Positions 36,410 to 44,315 of a stretch of 64,000 nt of DNA are shown here, one piece after another; position 1 is the stretch's first letter; every line of letters begins with the position of its first letter. The notes beneath the pieces were generated by a model. That model worked only from the letters and a program-made list of their open reading frames with translations. It was not told where the DNA came from and did not search any database. Location of the stretch: assembly GCA_944326265.1 (NCBI GenBank), contig CALVDE010000001.1, positions 248,001 through 312,000 of the forward strand, in the 5' to 3' direction. Position numbers and translations under genes: made by a program. The stretch comes from an uncultured Bacteroidales bacterium (GTDB taxonomy: Bacteria; Bacteroidota; Bacteroidia; Bacteroidales; UBA932).

Positions 36410-37167
36410 TGAGCGGGGTTCTGGATTTATCCGGAAGGCGGTATCTTGTGACAGGCGCCGCCTCCGGTATTGGGCGCGCTGCTTCCCTCTTGCTGGCGGA
36501 ATGCGGTGCAGAGCTGATTCTTCTGGACATGAATGAGGATGGCCTTAAGGAGGTGGCACAAGAATGCAACGGCAAGGTTTTTCCGCTTGCAGCCGATCTG
36601 ACAGACATTTCTTCTTTAAAAGAAAAGATAAAATCCACAGTCAGCGAATCCGGTAAACTAAACGGTTTTGTACATTGTGCCGGCATTCCTTATATAAGCC
36701 CATTGAACGCTGTCAATGAGGCCAAAGCAGAAAAGCTTTATAGGATAAATACCTATGCCGCGATAGAGCTCGCTAAAATATGCTCGTCCAAAACCGTGTA
36801 CTCTGGCGACAATGGCTCTATCGTACTCATCTCCTCTGTGTACGGCCTTGTCGGGTCTGCGGCGAACGTTGTATATGCAATGAGCAAAGGTGCTGTGATT
36901 GCAATCACCAAGTCACTTGCGGTAGAACTGGCAGCGAAAGGAATACGTGTCAACTGTATCGCGCCTGGTTTCGTCAAGACCAATATGATGGGAGGCATTT
37001 CAGGATCTTTTGATGCAGAATACAATGCCAGACTTGAACACCTGCATCCTCTTGGACTAGGGACAGCTGAAGACGTAGCAAATGCAATACTGTTCATGCT
37101 GTCGGACATGGGCAGGTGGGTTACCGGCAGTGTGCTGAGCGTGGATGGAGGGTTCACCGCACAATAA
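36406..37167 (+). CDS. SDR oxidoreductase, 3-oxoacyl-ACP reductase-like (first)
   Basis: 253 residues with the classical SDR pattern: cofactor motif TGAASGIGRAAS, SSVYG, catalytic YAMSK in VVYAMSKGAVIAITKSLAVE, and IAPGFVKTNMM. The C-terminal DMGRWVTGSVLSVDGGFTAQ is typical of FabG-type reductases. Two consecutive ATGs (36406 and 36409) are possible starts. It would reduce the 3-oxoacyl-ACP made by the KAS III, or act on a sugar. Its ATG overlaps the ACP 2 stop. Confidence 0.85.
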   Translation: MMSGVLDLSGRRYLVTGAASGIGRAASLLLAECGAELILLDMNEDGLKEVAQECNGKVFPLAADLTDISSLKEKIKSTVSESGKLNGFVHCAGIPYISPLNAVNEAKAEKLYRINTYAAIELAKICSSKTVYSGDNGSIVLISSVYGLVGSAANVVYAMSKGAVIAITKSLAVELAAKGIRVNCIAPGFVKTNMMGGISGSFDAEYNARLEHLHPLGLGTAEDVANAILFMLSDMGRWVTGSVLSVDGGFTAQ

Positions 37168-37183
37168 TCTACAACAATCAAAA

Positions 37184-37924
37184 ATGGAAACAATTCTGGT
37201 AACCGGTGCATCTTCCGGAATGGGACGCGAGATTGCCATACGCTTTTCACGGACTTGCCGCGTCATTCTATGCGGCAGGAATATGGAGAGGCTGCAGGAA
37301 AGTCTGTCTCGATGCTCTGACAGATTCAATCATGTCCTATGGCAGTTTGACTTGGACAATATAGACAGCATTGAGGGCAGTCTCCAAAATCTATTGACAA
37401 GCAACGATGTGAAAGTAACATATTTCGTCCATTGTGCGGGATACATCAATACATTGCCTATAAAGCTTGTCTCATCGGATGTCCTGAGAAAGACATTCTA
37501 CACAAATGTTTTTTCCGCCGAGCTGATAATCAAGACACTTATGATGCGGAAAATCAACAGGGACATTCTTAAGAGTGTTGTCTTAATATCCAGCAATATA
37601 AGCAATTTCGGAGCTGTCGCGCACAGTGTTTATGGCGCGTCAAAAGGAGCCCTGGACTCAATGATGAGATCTCTGGCAGTGGAACTGGCGCCAAGGGTAA
37701 GGGTCAATTCCGTTCTGCCTGGGGCTGTACATACCGCCATGACGGAGCATATCTATGGCAATGAGGACTTGATTCACAGAATGGAGGCGACATATCCGCT
37801 TGGTCTTGGGACAACGTCAGATATTGCTGACGCGGTTGAGTTCCTGCTATCAGACAAGGCCAGATGGATAACAGGGCAGCAACTGACTGTCGATGGAGGC
37901 AGAACTATTAATATTACTGGATAA
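37184..37924 (+). CDS. SDR oxidoreductase, 3-oxoacyl-ACP reductase-like (second)
   Basis: 246 residues from ATG 37184, chosen because METILVTGASSGMGREIA begins directly with the cofactor strand; an open frame extends upstream without a likely start. It has HCAGYINTLPIKLV, ISSNISNFG, catalytic YGASK and LPGAVHTAMT, and ends RWITGQQLTVDGGRTINITG. It is diverged from the first SDR, which argues for a second redox step or different stereochemistry, not simple redundancy. It is the last gene of the carrier-protein module. Confidence 0.85.
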   Translation: METILVTGASSGMGREIAIRFSRTCRVILCGRNMERLQESLSRCSDRFNHVLWQFDLDNIDSIEGSLQNLLTSNDVKVTYFVHCAGYINTLPIKLVSSDVLRKTFYTNVFSAELIIKTLMMRKINRDILKSVVLISSNISNFGAVAHSVYGASKGALDSMMRSLAVELAPRVRVNSVLPGAVHTAMTEHIYGNEDLIHRMEATYPLGLGTTSDIADAVEFLLSDKARWITGQQLTVDGGRTINITG

Positions 37925-37939
37925 ATAGTAGATGTAGAT

Positions 37940-38395
37940 ATGGTATTGTCTGTTTTTAGAGAATGGGCCTATCGAGTTGTGACCAAATTCTATCCATGGT
38001 TCCTTAAAAGGGCCTACGGAATGGATTTAGGAGAAAGAGTCGTAATATCCAGATCCGCGAAAATGGATAGGGCAATAAATCCGCGCGGTATTCATATAGG
38101 AAGTGACACTTGGATTCTTACCGAGGCGATGGTGTTATCACACGACCATTGTCGTGGACTTAAAATTGATACATACATCGGAAAAAATTGTGTTGTTGGA
38201 GTAAGGTCAATTATAATGCCTGGTGTGACAATTGGAGATAGTTGTGTCATCGCCGCTTATTCAGTTGTAACAAAGGATGTCCCTTCAAATAGTATTGTTG
38301 CCGGGAATCCAGCAAGAGTCATCAAAACTGGCATAATTGTGAAAAATGGAAAAATTGTAGAACCAGGTCGGAGTGTTAAAATTGAGACAGAATAA
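37940..38395 (+). CDS. Hexapeptide-repeat acetyltransferase (WcaF/Maa-like)
   Basis: 151 residues. An N-terminal hydrophobic/basic segment ([21 protein letters not shown]) precedes hexapeptide turns: [72 protein letters not shown]. This is the trimeric left-handed beta-helix acyltransferase family that acetylates sugar hydroxyls from acetyl-CoA. It is visibly more AT-rich than the sugar transferase gene that starts two bases after it, so a composition break falls here. Confidence 0.85.
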   Translation: MVLSVFREWAYRVVTKFYPWFLKRAYGMDLGERVVISRSAKMDRAINPRGIHIGSDTWILTEAMVLSHDHCRGLKIDTYIGKNCVVGVRSIIMPGVTIGDSCVIAAYSVVTKDVPSNSIVAGNPARVIKTGIIVKNGKIVEPGRSVKIETE

Positions 38396-38396
38396 T

Positions 38397-39005
38397 ATGT
38401 ACCGCCATTTTCTAAAACGCCTCCTCGATTTCTGCATCACGTTCTGTGCCCTGGTGGTGCTGTCCCCGTTCATGCTGGTGTTTATCATCATTCTGCATTT
38501 TGCCAACAAGGGGGCGGGTGTGTTCTTTACTCAGGATAGGCCAGGAAAGGATGCGAAGATTTTCAAGGCGGTGAAGTTCAAGACGATGACGGATGAGCGA
38601 GATACGGAGGGAAAGCTGTTGCCGGATGCGGAGAGGATTACGCGGGTGGGGCGGTTGTTCCGGTCGCTGTCGATAGATGAGCTGCCGCAGTTGTGGAATG
38701 TCCTGAAGGGGGATATGGCGCTGGTGGGGCCGAGGCCGCTGTTGCCGAAGTATCTGCCGCTGTATTCGAAGGAGCAGTTCCGGAGGCATGAAGTGCGGCC
38801 TGGGATTACGGGCTGGGCTCAGGTCAACGGGCGCAACAACATTCCGTGGACTAGGAAGTTTGAACTGGATGTGTGGTATGTGGACCATCTGACAATGTGG
38901 CTGGACATCAGGATTCTGCTGCTGACGGTGAAGAAGGTGTTTGCGCGGGAGGATATCGCGTTCGAGGGAGAGGCTACGACGCATCCGTTCGACGGAACGA
39001 ATTGA
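38397..39005 (+). CDS. PglC-like initiating phospho-sugar transferase
   Basis: 202 residues, the short monotopic form. One N-terminal hydrophobic segment (FCITFCALVVLSPFMLVFII) is followed by VKFKTMTDERD, RVGRLFRSLSIDELPQLWNV, MALVGPRPLLPKYLPLY and RPGITGWAQVNGRN, the full PglC/WcaJ-type core. It attaches a sugar-1-phosphate to undecaprenyl phosphate and so starts repeat-unit synthesis; PglC members typically use UDP-diacetylbacillosamine. ATG 38397 is chosen over an upstream in-frame codon that overlaps the acetyltransferase gene. Confidence 0.9.
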   Translation: MYRHFLKRLLDFCITFCALVVLSPFMLVFIIILHFANKGAGVFFTQDRPGKDAKIFKAVKFKTMTDERDTEGKLLPDAERITRVGRLFRSLSIDELPQLWNVLKGDMALVGPRPLLPKYLPLYSKEQFRRHEVRPGITGWAQVNGRNNIPWTRKFELDVWYVDHLTMWLDIRILLLTVKKVFAREDIAFEGEATTHPFDGTN

Positions 39006-39031
39006 ATTTTGATGGTCTGATGCGATTTTCT

Positions 39032-39062
39032 TTTGCAAAGTGAGCGGGAAGTGTTATCTTTG
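39032..39062 (+). promoter_or_regulatory. Promoter of the candidate GNAT toxin-antitoxin operon
   Basis: TTTG (39032-39035), 19 bases, TATCTTTG (39055-39062): an exact Bacteroidetes promoter placed 29 bases before the ATG at 39091. It shows that the small gene pair behind it is transcribed independently of the capsule operon. Confidence 0.7.
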
Positions 39063-39090
39063 TGAAAGTGAAACTTTAAATGAAAGAAGT

Positions 39091-39285
39091 ATGTCATTGT
39101 CATTTAGAAGCTTGCCGGTGTTGACCGGAAAGTCGGCGGAGCGCTTCCTGCGGGAAGTGGAGAGAGTGAACAGGCTTCCGAGGAGGGAGAGGCCGGTGGA
39201 TTATTACGATTATATTGACAGACTTTTGGAAAAATCCAAGAAATTTGTGAGAGAGCATGAGGGGCTGGGATTTCGACTTGACTGA
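39091..39285 (+). CDS. Candidate antitoxin (64 residues) of a GNAT pair
   Basis: 64 residues from ATG 39091, which follows a well-formed promoter: MSLSFRSLPVLTGKSAERFL, then REVERVNRLPRRERPVDYYDY and a lysine-rich helix. No ribbon-helix-helix motif as in the usual DUF1778 partners of GNAT toxins is evident. Its 3' end overlaps the acetyltransferase gene by 29 bases, a typical type II toxin-antitoxin layout. The antitoxin role is inferred from size, overlap and own promoter. Confidence 0.55.
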   Translation: MSLSFRSLPVLTGKSAERFLREVERVNRLPRRERPVDYYDYIDRLLEKSKKFVREHEGLGFRLD

Positions 39286-39850
39286 CAGGTGCGCACTGGT
39301 TCGATTGAGCCCCGAAGTCAGTACTCGTGATTTTATATGTGGAGATAATGGGATTGATGCGTTTTTTCGGCATTCGTATTTTCTGTATGAGCAGGAGCTG
39401 CTTACTAAAACTTATGCTTTTGTGACGGATGATGCGGATTGCTGTATTGTATGTATATTCACAGTATCAAATGATAGTGTAAAAGCCGGAATGCTTCCAA
39501 GCCGGTTCCGGAATCGTTTGCAGCGCAGGATTCCAAACCCAAAACGGATGCGGAGTTATCCGGCTGTCCTGATTGGTCAGATGGGGGTGGACAGGCGTTT
39601 TAGGGGATTTAACGTGGGTACTCAGGTTCTGGACTATATCAAGGACTGGTTTACTCATCCTGCGAACAAAACGGGCTGCCGCTTTCTTATAGTGGATGCT
39701 CTGAATGAGGAGAAGGTTATCGATTTTTATAGAAGAAATGGTTTTAACCTTGTGTATGATTCGGAGGATGAGGAAAAAGAAGCATTTCTGATTGATCGTG
39801 GACAGCATTTGCGTCAGCGTTTTATGTGTTGTGACCTGTTGCGTTATTAG
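39257..39850 (+). CDS. GNAT acetyltransferase, candidate toxin
   Basis: 197 residues. The GNAT core is visible as AVLIGQMGVDRRFRGFNVGTQVLDYIKDWF, where the acetyl-CoA loop reads RRFRGFNVG, followed by CRFLIVDALNEEKVIDFYRRNGFNLV. Early FICGDNGIDAFFRHSYFLYEQELLTKTYAF resembles the start of TacT/AtaT-type tRNA-acetylating toxins, in which an Asp/Asn-Phe-Leu stretch precedes the core. It overlaps the 64-residue gene upstream. A resistance or metabolic acetyltransferase is the alternative. Confidence 0.68.
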   Translation: MRGWDFDLTDRCALVRLSPEVSTRDFICGDNGIDAFFRHSYFLYEQELLTKTYAFVTDDADCCIVCIFTVSNDSVKAGMLPSRFRNRLQRRIPNPKRMRSYPAVLIGQMGVDRRFRGFNVGTQVLDYIKDWFTHPANKTGCRFLIVDALNEEKVIDFYRRNGFNLVYDSEDEEKEAFLIDRGQHLRQRFMCCDLLRY

Positions 39851-39881
39851 ACGATATTCGATTTAAAATCATAGAAAGTTT

Positions 39882-41123
39882 ATGGGAAAGCGAATTTACC
39901 TCTGCCTCGCTCATATGAGCGGGGCGGAGCAGGCCTTCATACAGGAGGCTTTCGATACGAACTGGGTGGTTCCTCTGGGACCCAATGTGAACGGGTTCGA
40001 GGACGACCTGAGGAAGTTTGTGGGCGAGGGGAAGGAGGTGGTGGCTCTGTCGGCGGGTACGGCGGCGGTGCATCTGGCGCTGATAGCCTGTGGGGTGGGG
40101 CCCGGGGATGAGGTGGTGGTGCAGAGCTTCACGTTCTGCGCTTCGTCGCATCCGGTGACCTATCTGGGGGCCAGGCCGGTGTTCGTGGATTCTGAAAAAG
40201 AGTCCTGGAATATGGATCCCGGTCTGCTGGAGGAGGCTATAAAGGACCGTATCGCCAGGACGGGTAAGGCTCCCAAGGCAATCATCCCGGTGGCTCTGTA
40301 CGGCATGCCTTACAGGATCGATGAGATAATGGAGATAGCGGGCCGCTACGGTATCCCGGTGATAGAGGATGCTGCTGAGGGCTTCGGCTCCAGGTTCGAC
40401 GGCCGGGTGCTGGGCACGTTCGGAAGGTACGGTGTGCTGTCGTTCAACGGCAACAAGATGATTACGACCTCGGGCGGCGGTGCGCTTATCTGCCCTGACG
40501 CGGCGGCCAAGAACGAGATTATGTTCTATGCGACCCAGGCCCGCGAGGCCTATCCCTACTACCAGCACGAGCGCATAGGCTATAACTACCGCATGTCGAA
40601 CATCTGCGCGGGTATCGGCCGGGGGCAGATGACTGTGGCGGACGCTCACATCGCCCATCACAAGCATTTATGTGCATTGTACCGGGAGCTGCTGAAGGAC
40701 GTGGACGGCATCACCCTTCACGAGAATCCCGATGAGAGATACGACAGCAACTACTGGCTGAACACTGTGACCGTCGATCCGGAGCTGCGCATAAAGGGTC
40801 AGGAAAATGCCTACCGCAACGCCATAAAGGGTGCGGTGGGAGGCGCCGCCGGAGTGACCCACGCAGCCGATACGACCCACACGGACTGCGAGCCTAACGC
40901 CAACGTGGAGGCCCTGCGCATCGGCCTGGACGCCCTGGACATCGAGTCCCGTCCGTTGTGGAAGCCGATGCACCGCCAGCCGGTGTACGCGGACTGCCCG
41001 GCCTACCTCAACGGTGTGAGCGAGTCCCTCTTCAAGGTGGGCCTCTGCCTGCCGAGCGGCCCCTGCGTCACCGACGAGGACACCCGCTACATCGTGGACG
41101 GCATCCGCTCGCTGCTGCTGTAG
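39882..41123 (+). CDS. DegT/DnrJ/EryC1 sugar aminotransferase (PglE-like)
   Basis: 413 residues of the PLP-dependent DegT family: ALSAGTAAVHLALIACGVGPGDEV, SFTFCASSHPVTYLGARPVFVD, IEDAAEGFGS and the Schiff-base Lys192 in FNGNKMITTSGGG. These enzymes aminate 4-keto sugars made by PglF-like dehydratases. The gene is GC-rich like the dehydratase at 13.9 kb and the sugar transferase, which suggests that these three belong to the older frame of the locus. A strong terminator follows at 41156. Confidence 0.92.
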   Translation: MGKRIYLCLAHMSGAEQAFIQEAFDTNWVVPLGPNVNGFEDDLRKFVGEGKEVVALSAGTAAVHLALIACGVGPGDEVVVQSFTFCASSHPVTYLGARPVFVDSEKESWNMDPGLLEEAIKDRIARTGKAPKAIIPVALYGMPYRIDEIMEIAGRYGIPVIEDAAEGFGSRFDGRVLGTFGRYGVLSFNGNKMITTSGGGALICPDAAAKNEIMFYATQAREAYPYYQHERIGYNYRMSNICAGIGRGQMTVADAHIAHHKHLCALYRELLKDVDGITLHENPDERYDSNYWLNTVTVDPELRIKGQENAYRNAIKGAVGGAAGVTHAADTTHTDCEPNANVEALRIGLDALDIESRPLWKPMHRQPVYADCPAYLNGVSESLFKVGLCLPSGPCVTDEDTRYIVDGIRSLLL

Positions 41124-41155
41124 CGTCCTGTCGGCCGAAGCGCTGAATGAAAACG

Positions 41156-41203
41156 AAAATCCCGCTGAGTTCGTCATTGACGAAGTCAGCGGGATTTTGT
41201 TTG
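41156..41203 (+). terminator. Strong intrinsic terminator ending the polysaccharide region
   Basis: AAAATCCCGCTGAGTTCGTCA (41156-41176; quoted in part as its ends) pairs with TGACGAAGTCAGCGGGATTTT (41178-41198 region) with one mismatch, giving a stem of about 20 bp, then TTTTGTTT. It lies 33 bases after the DegT stop. Confidence 0.85.
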
Positions 41204-41331
41204 CACAAAAGGAAATAAAATCCTACTGTTTTGTAGAAGATGAATGAAATTATATGCTATTGAGTAAGCGGGAAATAGGAAGCTAATCAGGTGGTGCAGG
41301 AAGTACTGAAAAATGGGATACTATTGGCGAT

Positions 41332-41799
41332 ATGAGCAGGCAGGAAATCATAGAAAGACTTGACAGGGAGTTCGGAGTGTGCGACAGGCACATAGTCCGG
41401 ATAAACGAAGCATTGGACAGTCTCGGACTGGATGGCCCGATGTCTGTTGAGCAGTATGTGGATTTGAGTGCTGAGCAGATCCGCTGTATCGACCAGTTTA
41501 TATTCAGGTTTGCAAAGCTTCAGGATGCTATGGGCGGCAAATTGTTCCGTTACATTCTTGAATATCTTGATGAGGATGTTTCGGAGTTGCCGATGCGGGA
41601 TATCCTCAATAAACTGGAACGTTTTCAGATAGTTCCTGACGCTCATGAGTGGGTGTATATCCGTGAGTTGAGGAACAACGTGGTCCGCGATTATCCTATG
41701 TCAGACAATGAGGTGGTCAGTGCCGTCAATGAACTTATATCGAAGTTGAATGCGGTATTAGGTATATATCACAATCTTAAGAATATCTACATGGGCTGA
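41332..41799 (+). CDS. HEPN/HepT-like helical protein, orphan
   Basis: 155 residues, all helical. The stretch IRELRNNVVRDYPMSDNEV resembles the HEPN RNase motif RxxxxH (RN-xxV-H-DY), except that the histidine position holds Arg. LQDAMGGKLFRYILEYL and INELISKLN-type C-terminal helices also fit HEPN proteins. HepT toxins are normally next to an MntA nucleotidyltransferase; none is found in the 200 bases upstream. It could be a catalytically dead or antitoxin-type HEPN. The assignment is tentative. Confidence 0.5.
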   Translation: MSRQEIIERLDREFGVCDRHIVRINEALDSLGLDGPMSVEQYVDLSAEQIRCIDQFIFRFAKLQDAMGGKLFRYILEYLDEDVSELPMRDILNKLERFQIVPDAHEWVYIRELRNNVVRDYPMSDNEVVSAVNELISKLNAVLGIYHNLKNIYMG

Positions 41800-42038
41800 A
41801 ATATGGCCTGAGCAATTATGACGGAGCATTCCTTTAAGAAAGCTGCCATTTATATTGGTAAATTTCGCATCTCTATTAGGAAGTTAGTAGTATGCAGTTC
41901 TCCGAGGCTTACTCAGGCACCGTCTGGGGTGAATTACCAAAACTGTAAAAAATTAACTGTCTGTTAGGAAGTTAGGGGTAGAAGTATGGAAAATAATTCA
42001 TAGCTTTGTCTCCAGTTAATTTAAAATGTGCAGGAGAT

Positions 42039-42995
42039 ATGAAGTATTTGGACCCTAAGGCCGATCTGACTTTCAAGAAAGTGTTCGGCGAGCATCAGGA
42101 TTTGGTAATCAGTTTTCTCAATGCATTGCTGCCGTTTGAGAATGCTGAGGAAGAGATTAAAAGTGTTGAGTATCTGAGCCCGGAGCTGGTTCCGGTCAAT
42201 CCGCTGCGCAAGGACAGTGTGGTGGATGTCAGATGTCGGGACGGTCTAGGCCGCCAGTTTATCGTAGAGATGCAGATGATGTGGACATCTGAGTACAAGA
42301 AACGCGTGTTGTTCAATGCCTCGAAGGCATACATCAGTCAGTTGGGTAAGGGTGAGAAGTTCGAACTTCTGCAGCCGGTGTATTCCCTGAATCTTGTTAA
42401 TGACACGTTTTCATCCAGTGAAAGGTATTATCATGATTATCGTATTGTGGAGGTGGCTGAGACAAGAGAGGTGATAGACGGTCTCCGCCTGATCTTCATA
42501 GAGCTGCCCAAATTTACCCCGGGCAGTTATATGGAGAAGAAGATGCAGGTACTGTGGTTGCGTTATTTGACTGAGATAGATGAGAAGACCCGTCAGATTT
42601 CCCAGGATTTGCTTGATAATCCGGATATAGTAAAGGCAGTTGGGGAACTGGAGGAGTCGTCTTTTTCTGACGGAGAGCTTTATGCGTACGATCATTTTTG
42701 GGATATGGTGCGGACTTCGAGGATGTTTATTGACGGAGCATTAAAGGACGGAGAAAGACGCGGTATGGAGAAAGGCCTGCAGCAAGGCCTGGAGAAAGGT
42801 ATGCAGTTAGGTATCGAGAAGGGTATAGCTGAAGGAATAGCTCAAGGTGTGGCTCAAGGTGTGGCTCAAGGTGTGGCGGAGGGAGAGCGGAAGGAGCGGA
42901 TAAAGAATGCCAGGGCCATGAAAGAAAGCGGAATACAGACGGAGCTGATATCCCGAATCACCGGTCTCACTTCCGATGAGATTGCATCGTTGTGA
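42039..42995 (+). CDS. Rpn-family PD-(D/E)XK nuclease
   Basis: 318 residues from ATG 42039 preceded by AGGAG. The Rpn/PDDEXK_2 signature runs KYLDPKADLTFKKVFGEHQDL, then VVDVRCRDGLGRQFIVEMQM (Asp and Glu-x-Gln of the nuclease core) and KRVLFNASKAYISQL. The C-terminal 80 residues hold a Gly/Gln/Glu repeat region (GLQQGLEKGMQLGIEKG...) ending RITGLTSDEIASL, normal for this group. E. coli Rpn proteins promote RecA-independent recombination in assays; many annotations say transposase although none is shown to move DNA. A 12-base unit is repeated three times within it. Confidence 0.85.
   Translation: MKYLDPKADLTFKKVFGEHQDLVISFLNALLPFENAEEEIKSVEYLSPELVPVNPLRKDSVVDVRCRDGLGRQFIVEMQMMWTSEYKKRVLFNASKAYISQLGKGEKFELLQPVYSLNLVNDTFSSSERYYHDYRIVEVAETREVIDGLRLIFIELPKFTPGSYMEKKMQVLWLRYLTEIDEKTRQISQDLLDNPDIVKAVGELEESSFSDGELYAYDHFWDMVRTSRMFIDGALKDGERRGMEKGLQQGLEKGMQLGIEKGIAEGIAQGVAQGVAQGVAEGERKERIKNARAMKESGIQTELISRITGLTSDEIASL
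42841..42880 (+). repeat. Tandem 12-bp repeat within the Rpn gene
   Basis: The unit CAAGGTGTGGCT is present three times in direct succession (the third ends GCG) and encodes the tetrapeptide QGVA. In-frame expansion or contraction would change protein length without a frameshift. Confidence 0.8.
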
Positions 42996-43028
42996 AGATA
43001 TTGCATGATGTCTTTTCCGGGCTAAATG

Positions 43029-43070
43029 AAATCCGCTGCCAGGTCTCTTGTCCTGACAGCGGATTTGTTG
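43029..43070. terminator. Bidirectional terminator between Rpn and efflux genes
   Basis: AAATCCGCTG (43029-43038) pairs with CAGCGGATTT (43057-43066), extended by CCAGG/CCTG after a mismatch, and both ends carry A/T runs. It separates convergent transcripts. Confidence 0.7.
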
Positions 43071-43093
43071 TCGTAGAGCGGTAAGCCTGGCAG

Positions 43094-44302
43094 TTACAGC
43101 CGGTTCTTGTAAACCTCCGCCAGTAGTTTGCGGTACTGGTTTTCCAGGAGGAGGTAGGTGGAGATGTTGCCGTAGACATTGTCGGCTTCGACGTAGTAGT
43201 CGATGACGGACATCTGGCCTGCGAGGACGGCGGTTTTGAGGGCATCGAGAGTGCTGTGCATCAGGGGTACGTCGTAGGTCTGGACGGCAGAGTGAATCTG
43301 CTGTAGCTCGTTGTAGCGGGACTGGAGCTGAGTCTCGGCCTGCAGGCGGGCGTTCTCGAGTTCGCTTTGGGCAGCGGTGTGGCGTGCCTCGGCTATTTTG
43401 GTCTTGTTGCGGGAGGAGAACAGGGGAATGGACGCACCGACGAGAAATCCGTTGGCGGCCTCTTTCATGGATGTGTTGCGGCGGTATCCCACCTCGAATT
43501 TGGGCAGCCAGTTCTGCTTGTTGACCTTGATTTCCTGGGCGGCGGCATCTACGGAAGCCTCAGCTGAGAGGATGCCGGCATCGGTGGACATCACCTCGGC
43601 GTGGAACTCATCGTAATCCACGACCTCAGATGCTTCAGGATACTCGGCGGCCATCAGTTCCACGGGAACGTTGCCGTTCATTGCCCGGAGGGACTGGAGG
43701 GTATTCTGCCGTGCTGCCTCGTTCTGGGCCGCGAGGGTACGGACGTTCATCCGCTCCATTTTTACCTTATTGACCTCTATGACATTGGCACCTCCCTCGG
43801 AGAAGCGTTTCTCCATCAGGCTCAGGAGCTCGTCGGCATTGGCCATACGGACATCCAGCAGCTCTTTTTCTTGATTGAGCCTGACCAGGTCGAGGCACAG
43901 GAGCTGTGCCTGCAGCAGGATGTCCCTGCGCTGGAGGGCGTACTGCATGTCGAGGGCCTCGTTCTGCAGTTTCCCGGATTTGCTCCTCGAGACGTACTGC
44001 GAGGGAAAGTCGAAGCCCATTGAGACTACGAGTTCGGAGCTGGCGACTCCGTCATAGCCCCGGGTGAAAAAGGGACTGTAGGACACGGAGAGGTCCTGCT
44101 GGAGGTTGTTCTGGGCCTGGATTTCGAGCCGTGAAGCCTCGTTATTCTGCTGGAGGGCGCGGAGCTCGAGATTGTTCCTCTCCACTGCGGCCAGCACCGA
44201 GTCGATGCTCTCCATGCTCTGGGCCCGGAGGCTGCCGCAGTGCCCTGCTGAAAGTCCCAGCACTGCGGTGGTCAGAAACGGTAGTATATTGTAAATTTTC
44301 AT
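43094..44302 (-). CDS. TolC/CusC-family outer-membrane channel
   Basis: 402 residues from the ATG at 44302 (MKIYNILPFLTTAVLGLSAG, a signal peptide); an upstream in-frame codon at 44335 overlaps the pump gene. The body is the repeated long-helix TolC fold: LAAVERNNLELRALQQNNEASRL, ARHTAAQSELENARLQAETQLQSRYNEL, then DNVYGNISTYLLLENQYRKL near the end. It would be the exit duct for the RND pump encoded 13 bases upstream. It is the last gene of the operon. Confidence 0.9.
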   Translation of the reverse strand: MKIYNILPFLTTAVLGLSAGHCGSLRAQSMESIDSVLAAVERNNLELRALQQNNEASRLEIQAQNNLQQDLSVSYSPFFTRGYDGVASSELVVSMGFDFPSQYVSRSKSGKLQNEALDMQYALQRRDILLQAQLLCLDLVRLNQEKELLDVRMANADELLSLMEKRFSEGGANVIEVNKVKMERMNVRTLAAQNEAARQNTLQSLRAMNGNVPVELMAAEYPEASEVVDYDEFHAEVMSTDAGILSAEASVDAAAQEIKVNKQNWLPKFEVGYRRNTSMKEAANGFLVGASIPLFSSRNKTKIAEARHTAAQSELENARLQAETQLQSRYNELQQIHSAVQTYDVPLMHSTLDALKTAVLAGQMSVIDYYVEADNVYGNISTYLLLENQYRKLLAEVYKNRL

Positions 44303-44315
44303 AAAGTATGTCGTA

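Noticed and set aside
42039-42995. Calling the Rpn-family gene a transposase or insertion sequence
   Set aside because: No terminal inverted repeats, target duplications or DDE motif; the Rpn/PDDEXK pattern is that of a nuclease family often mislabelled as transposase.
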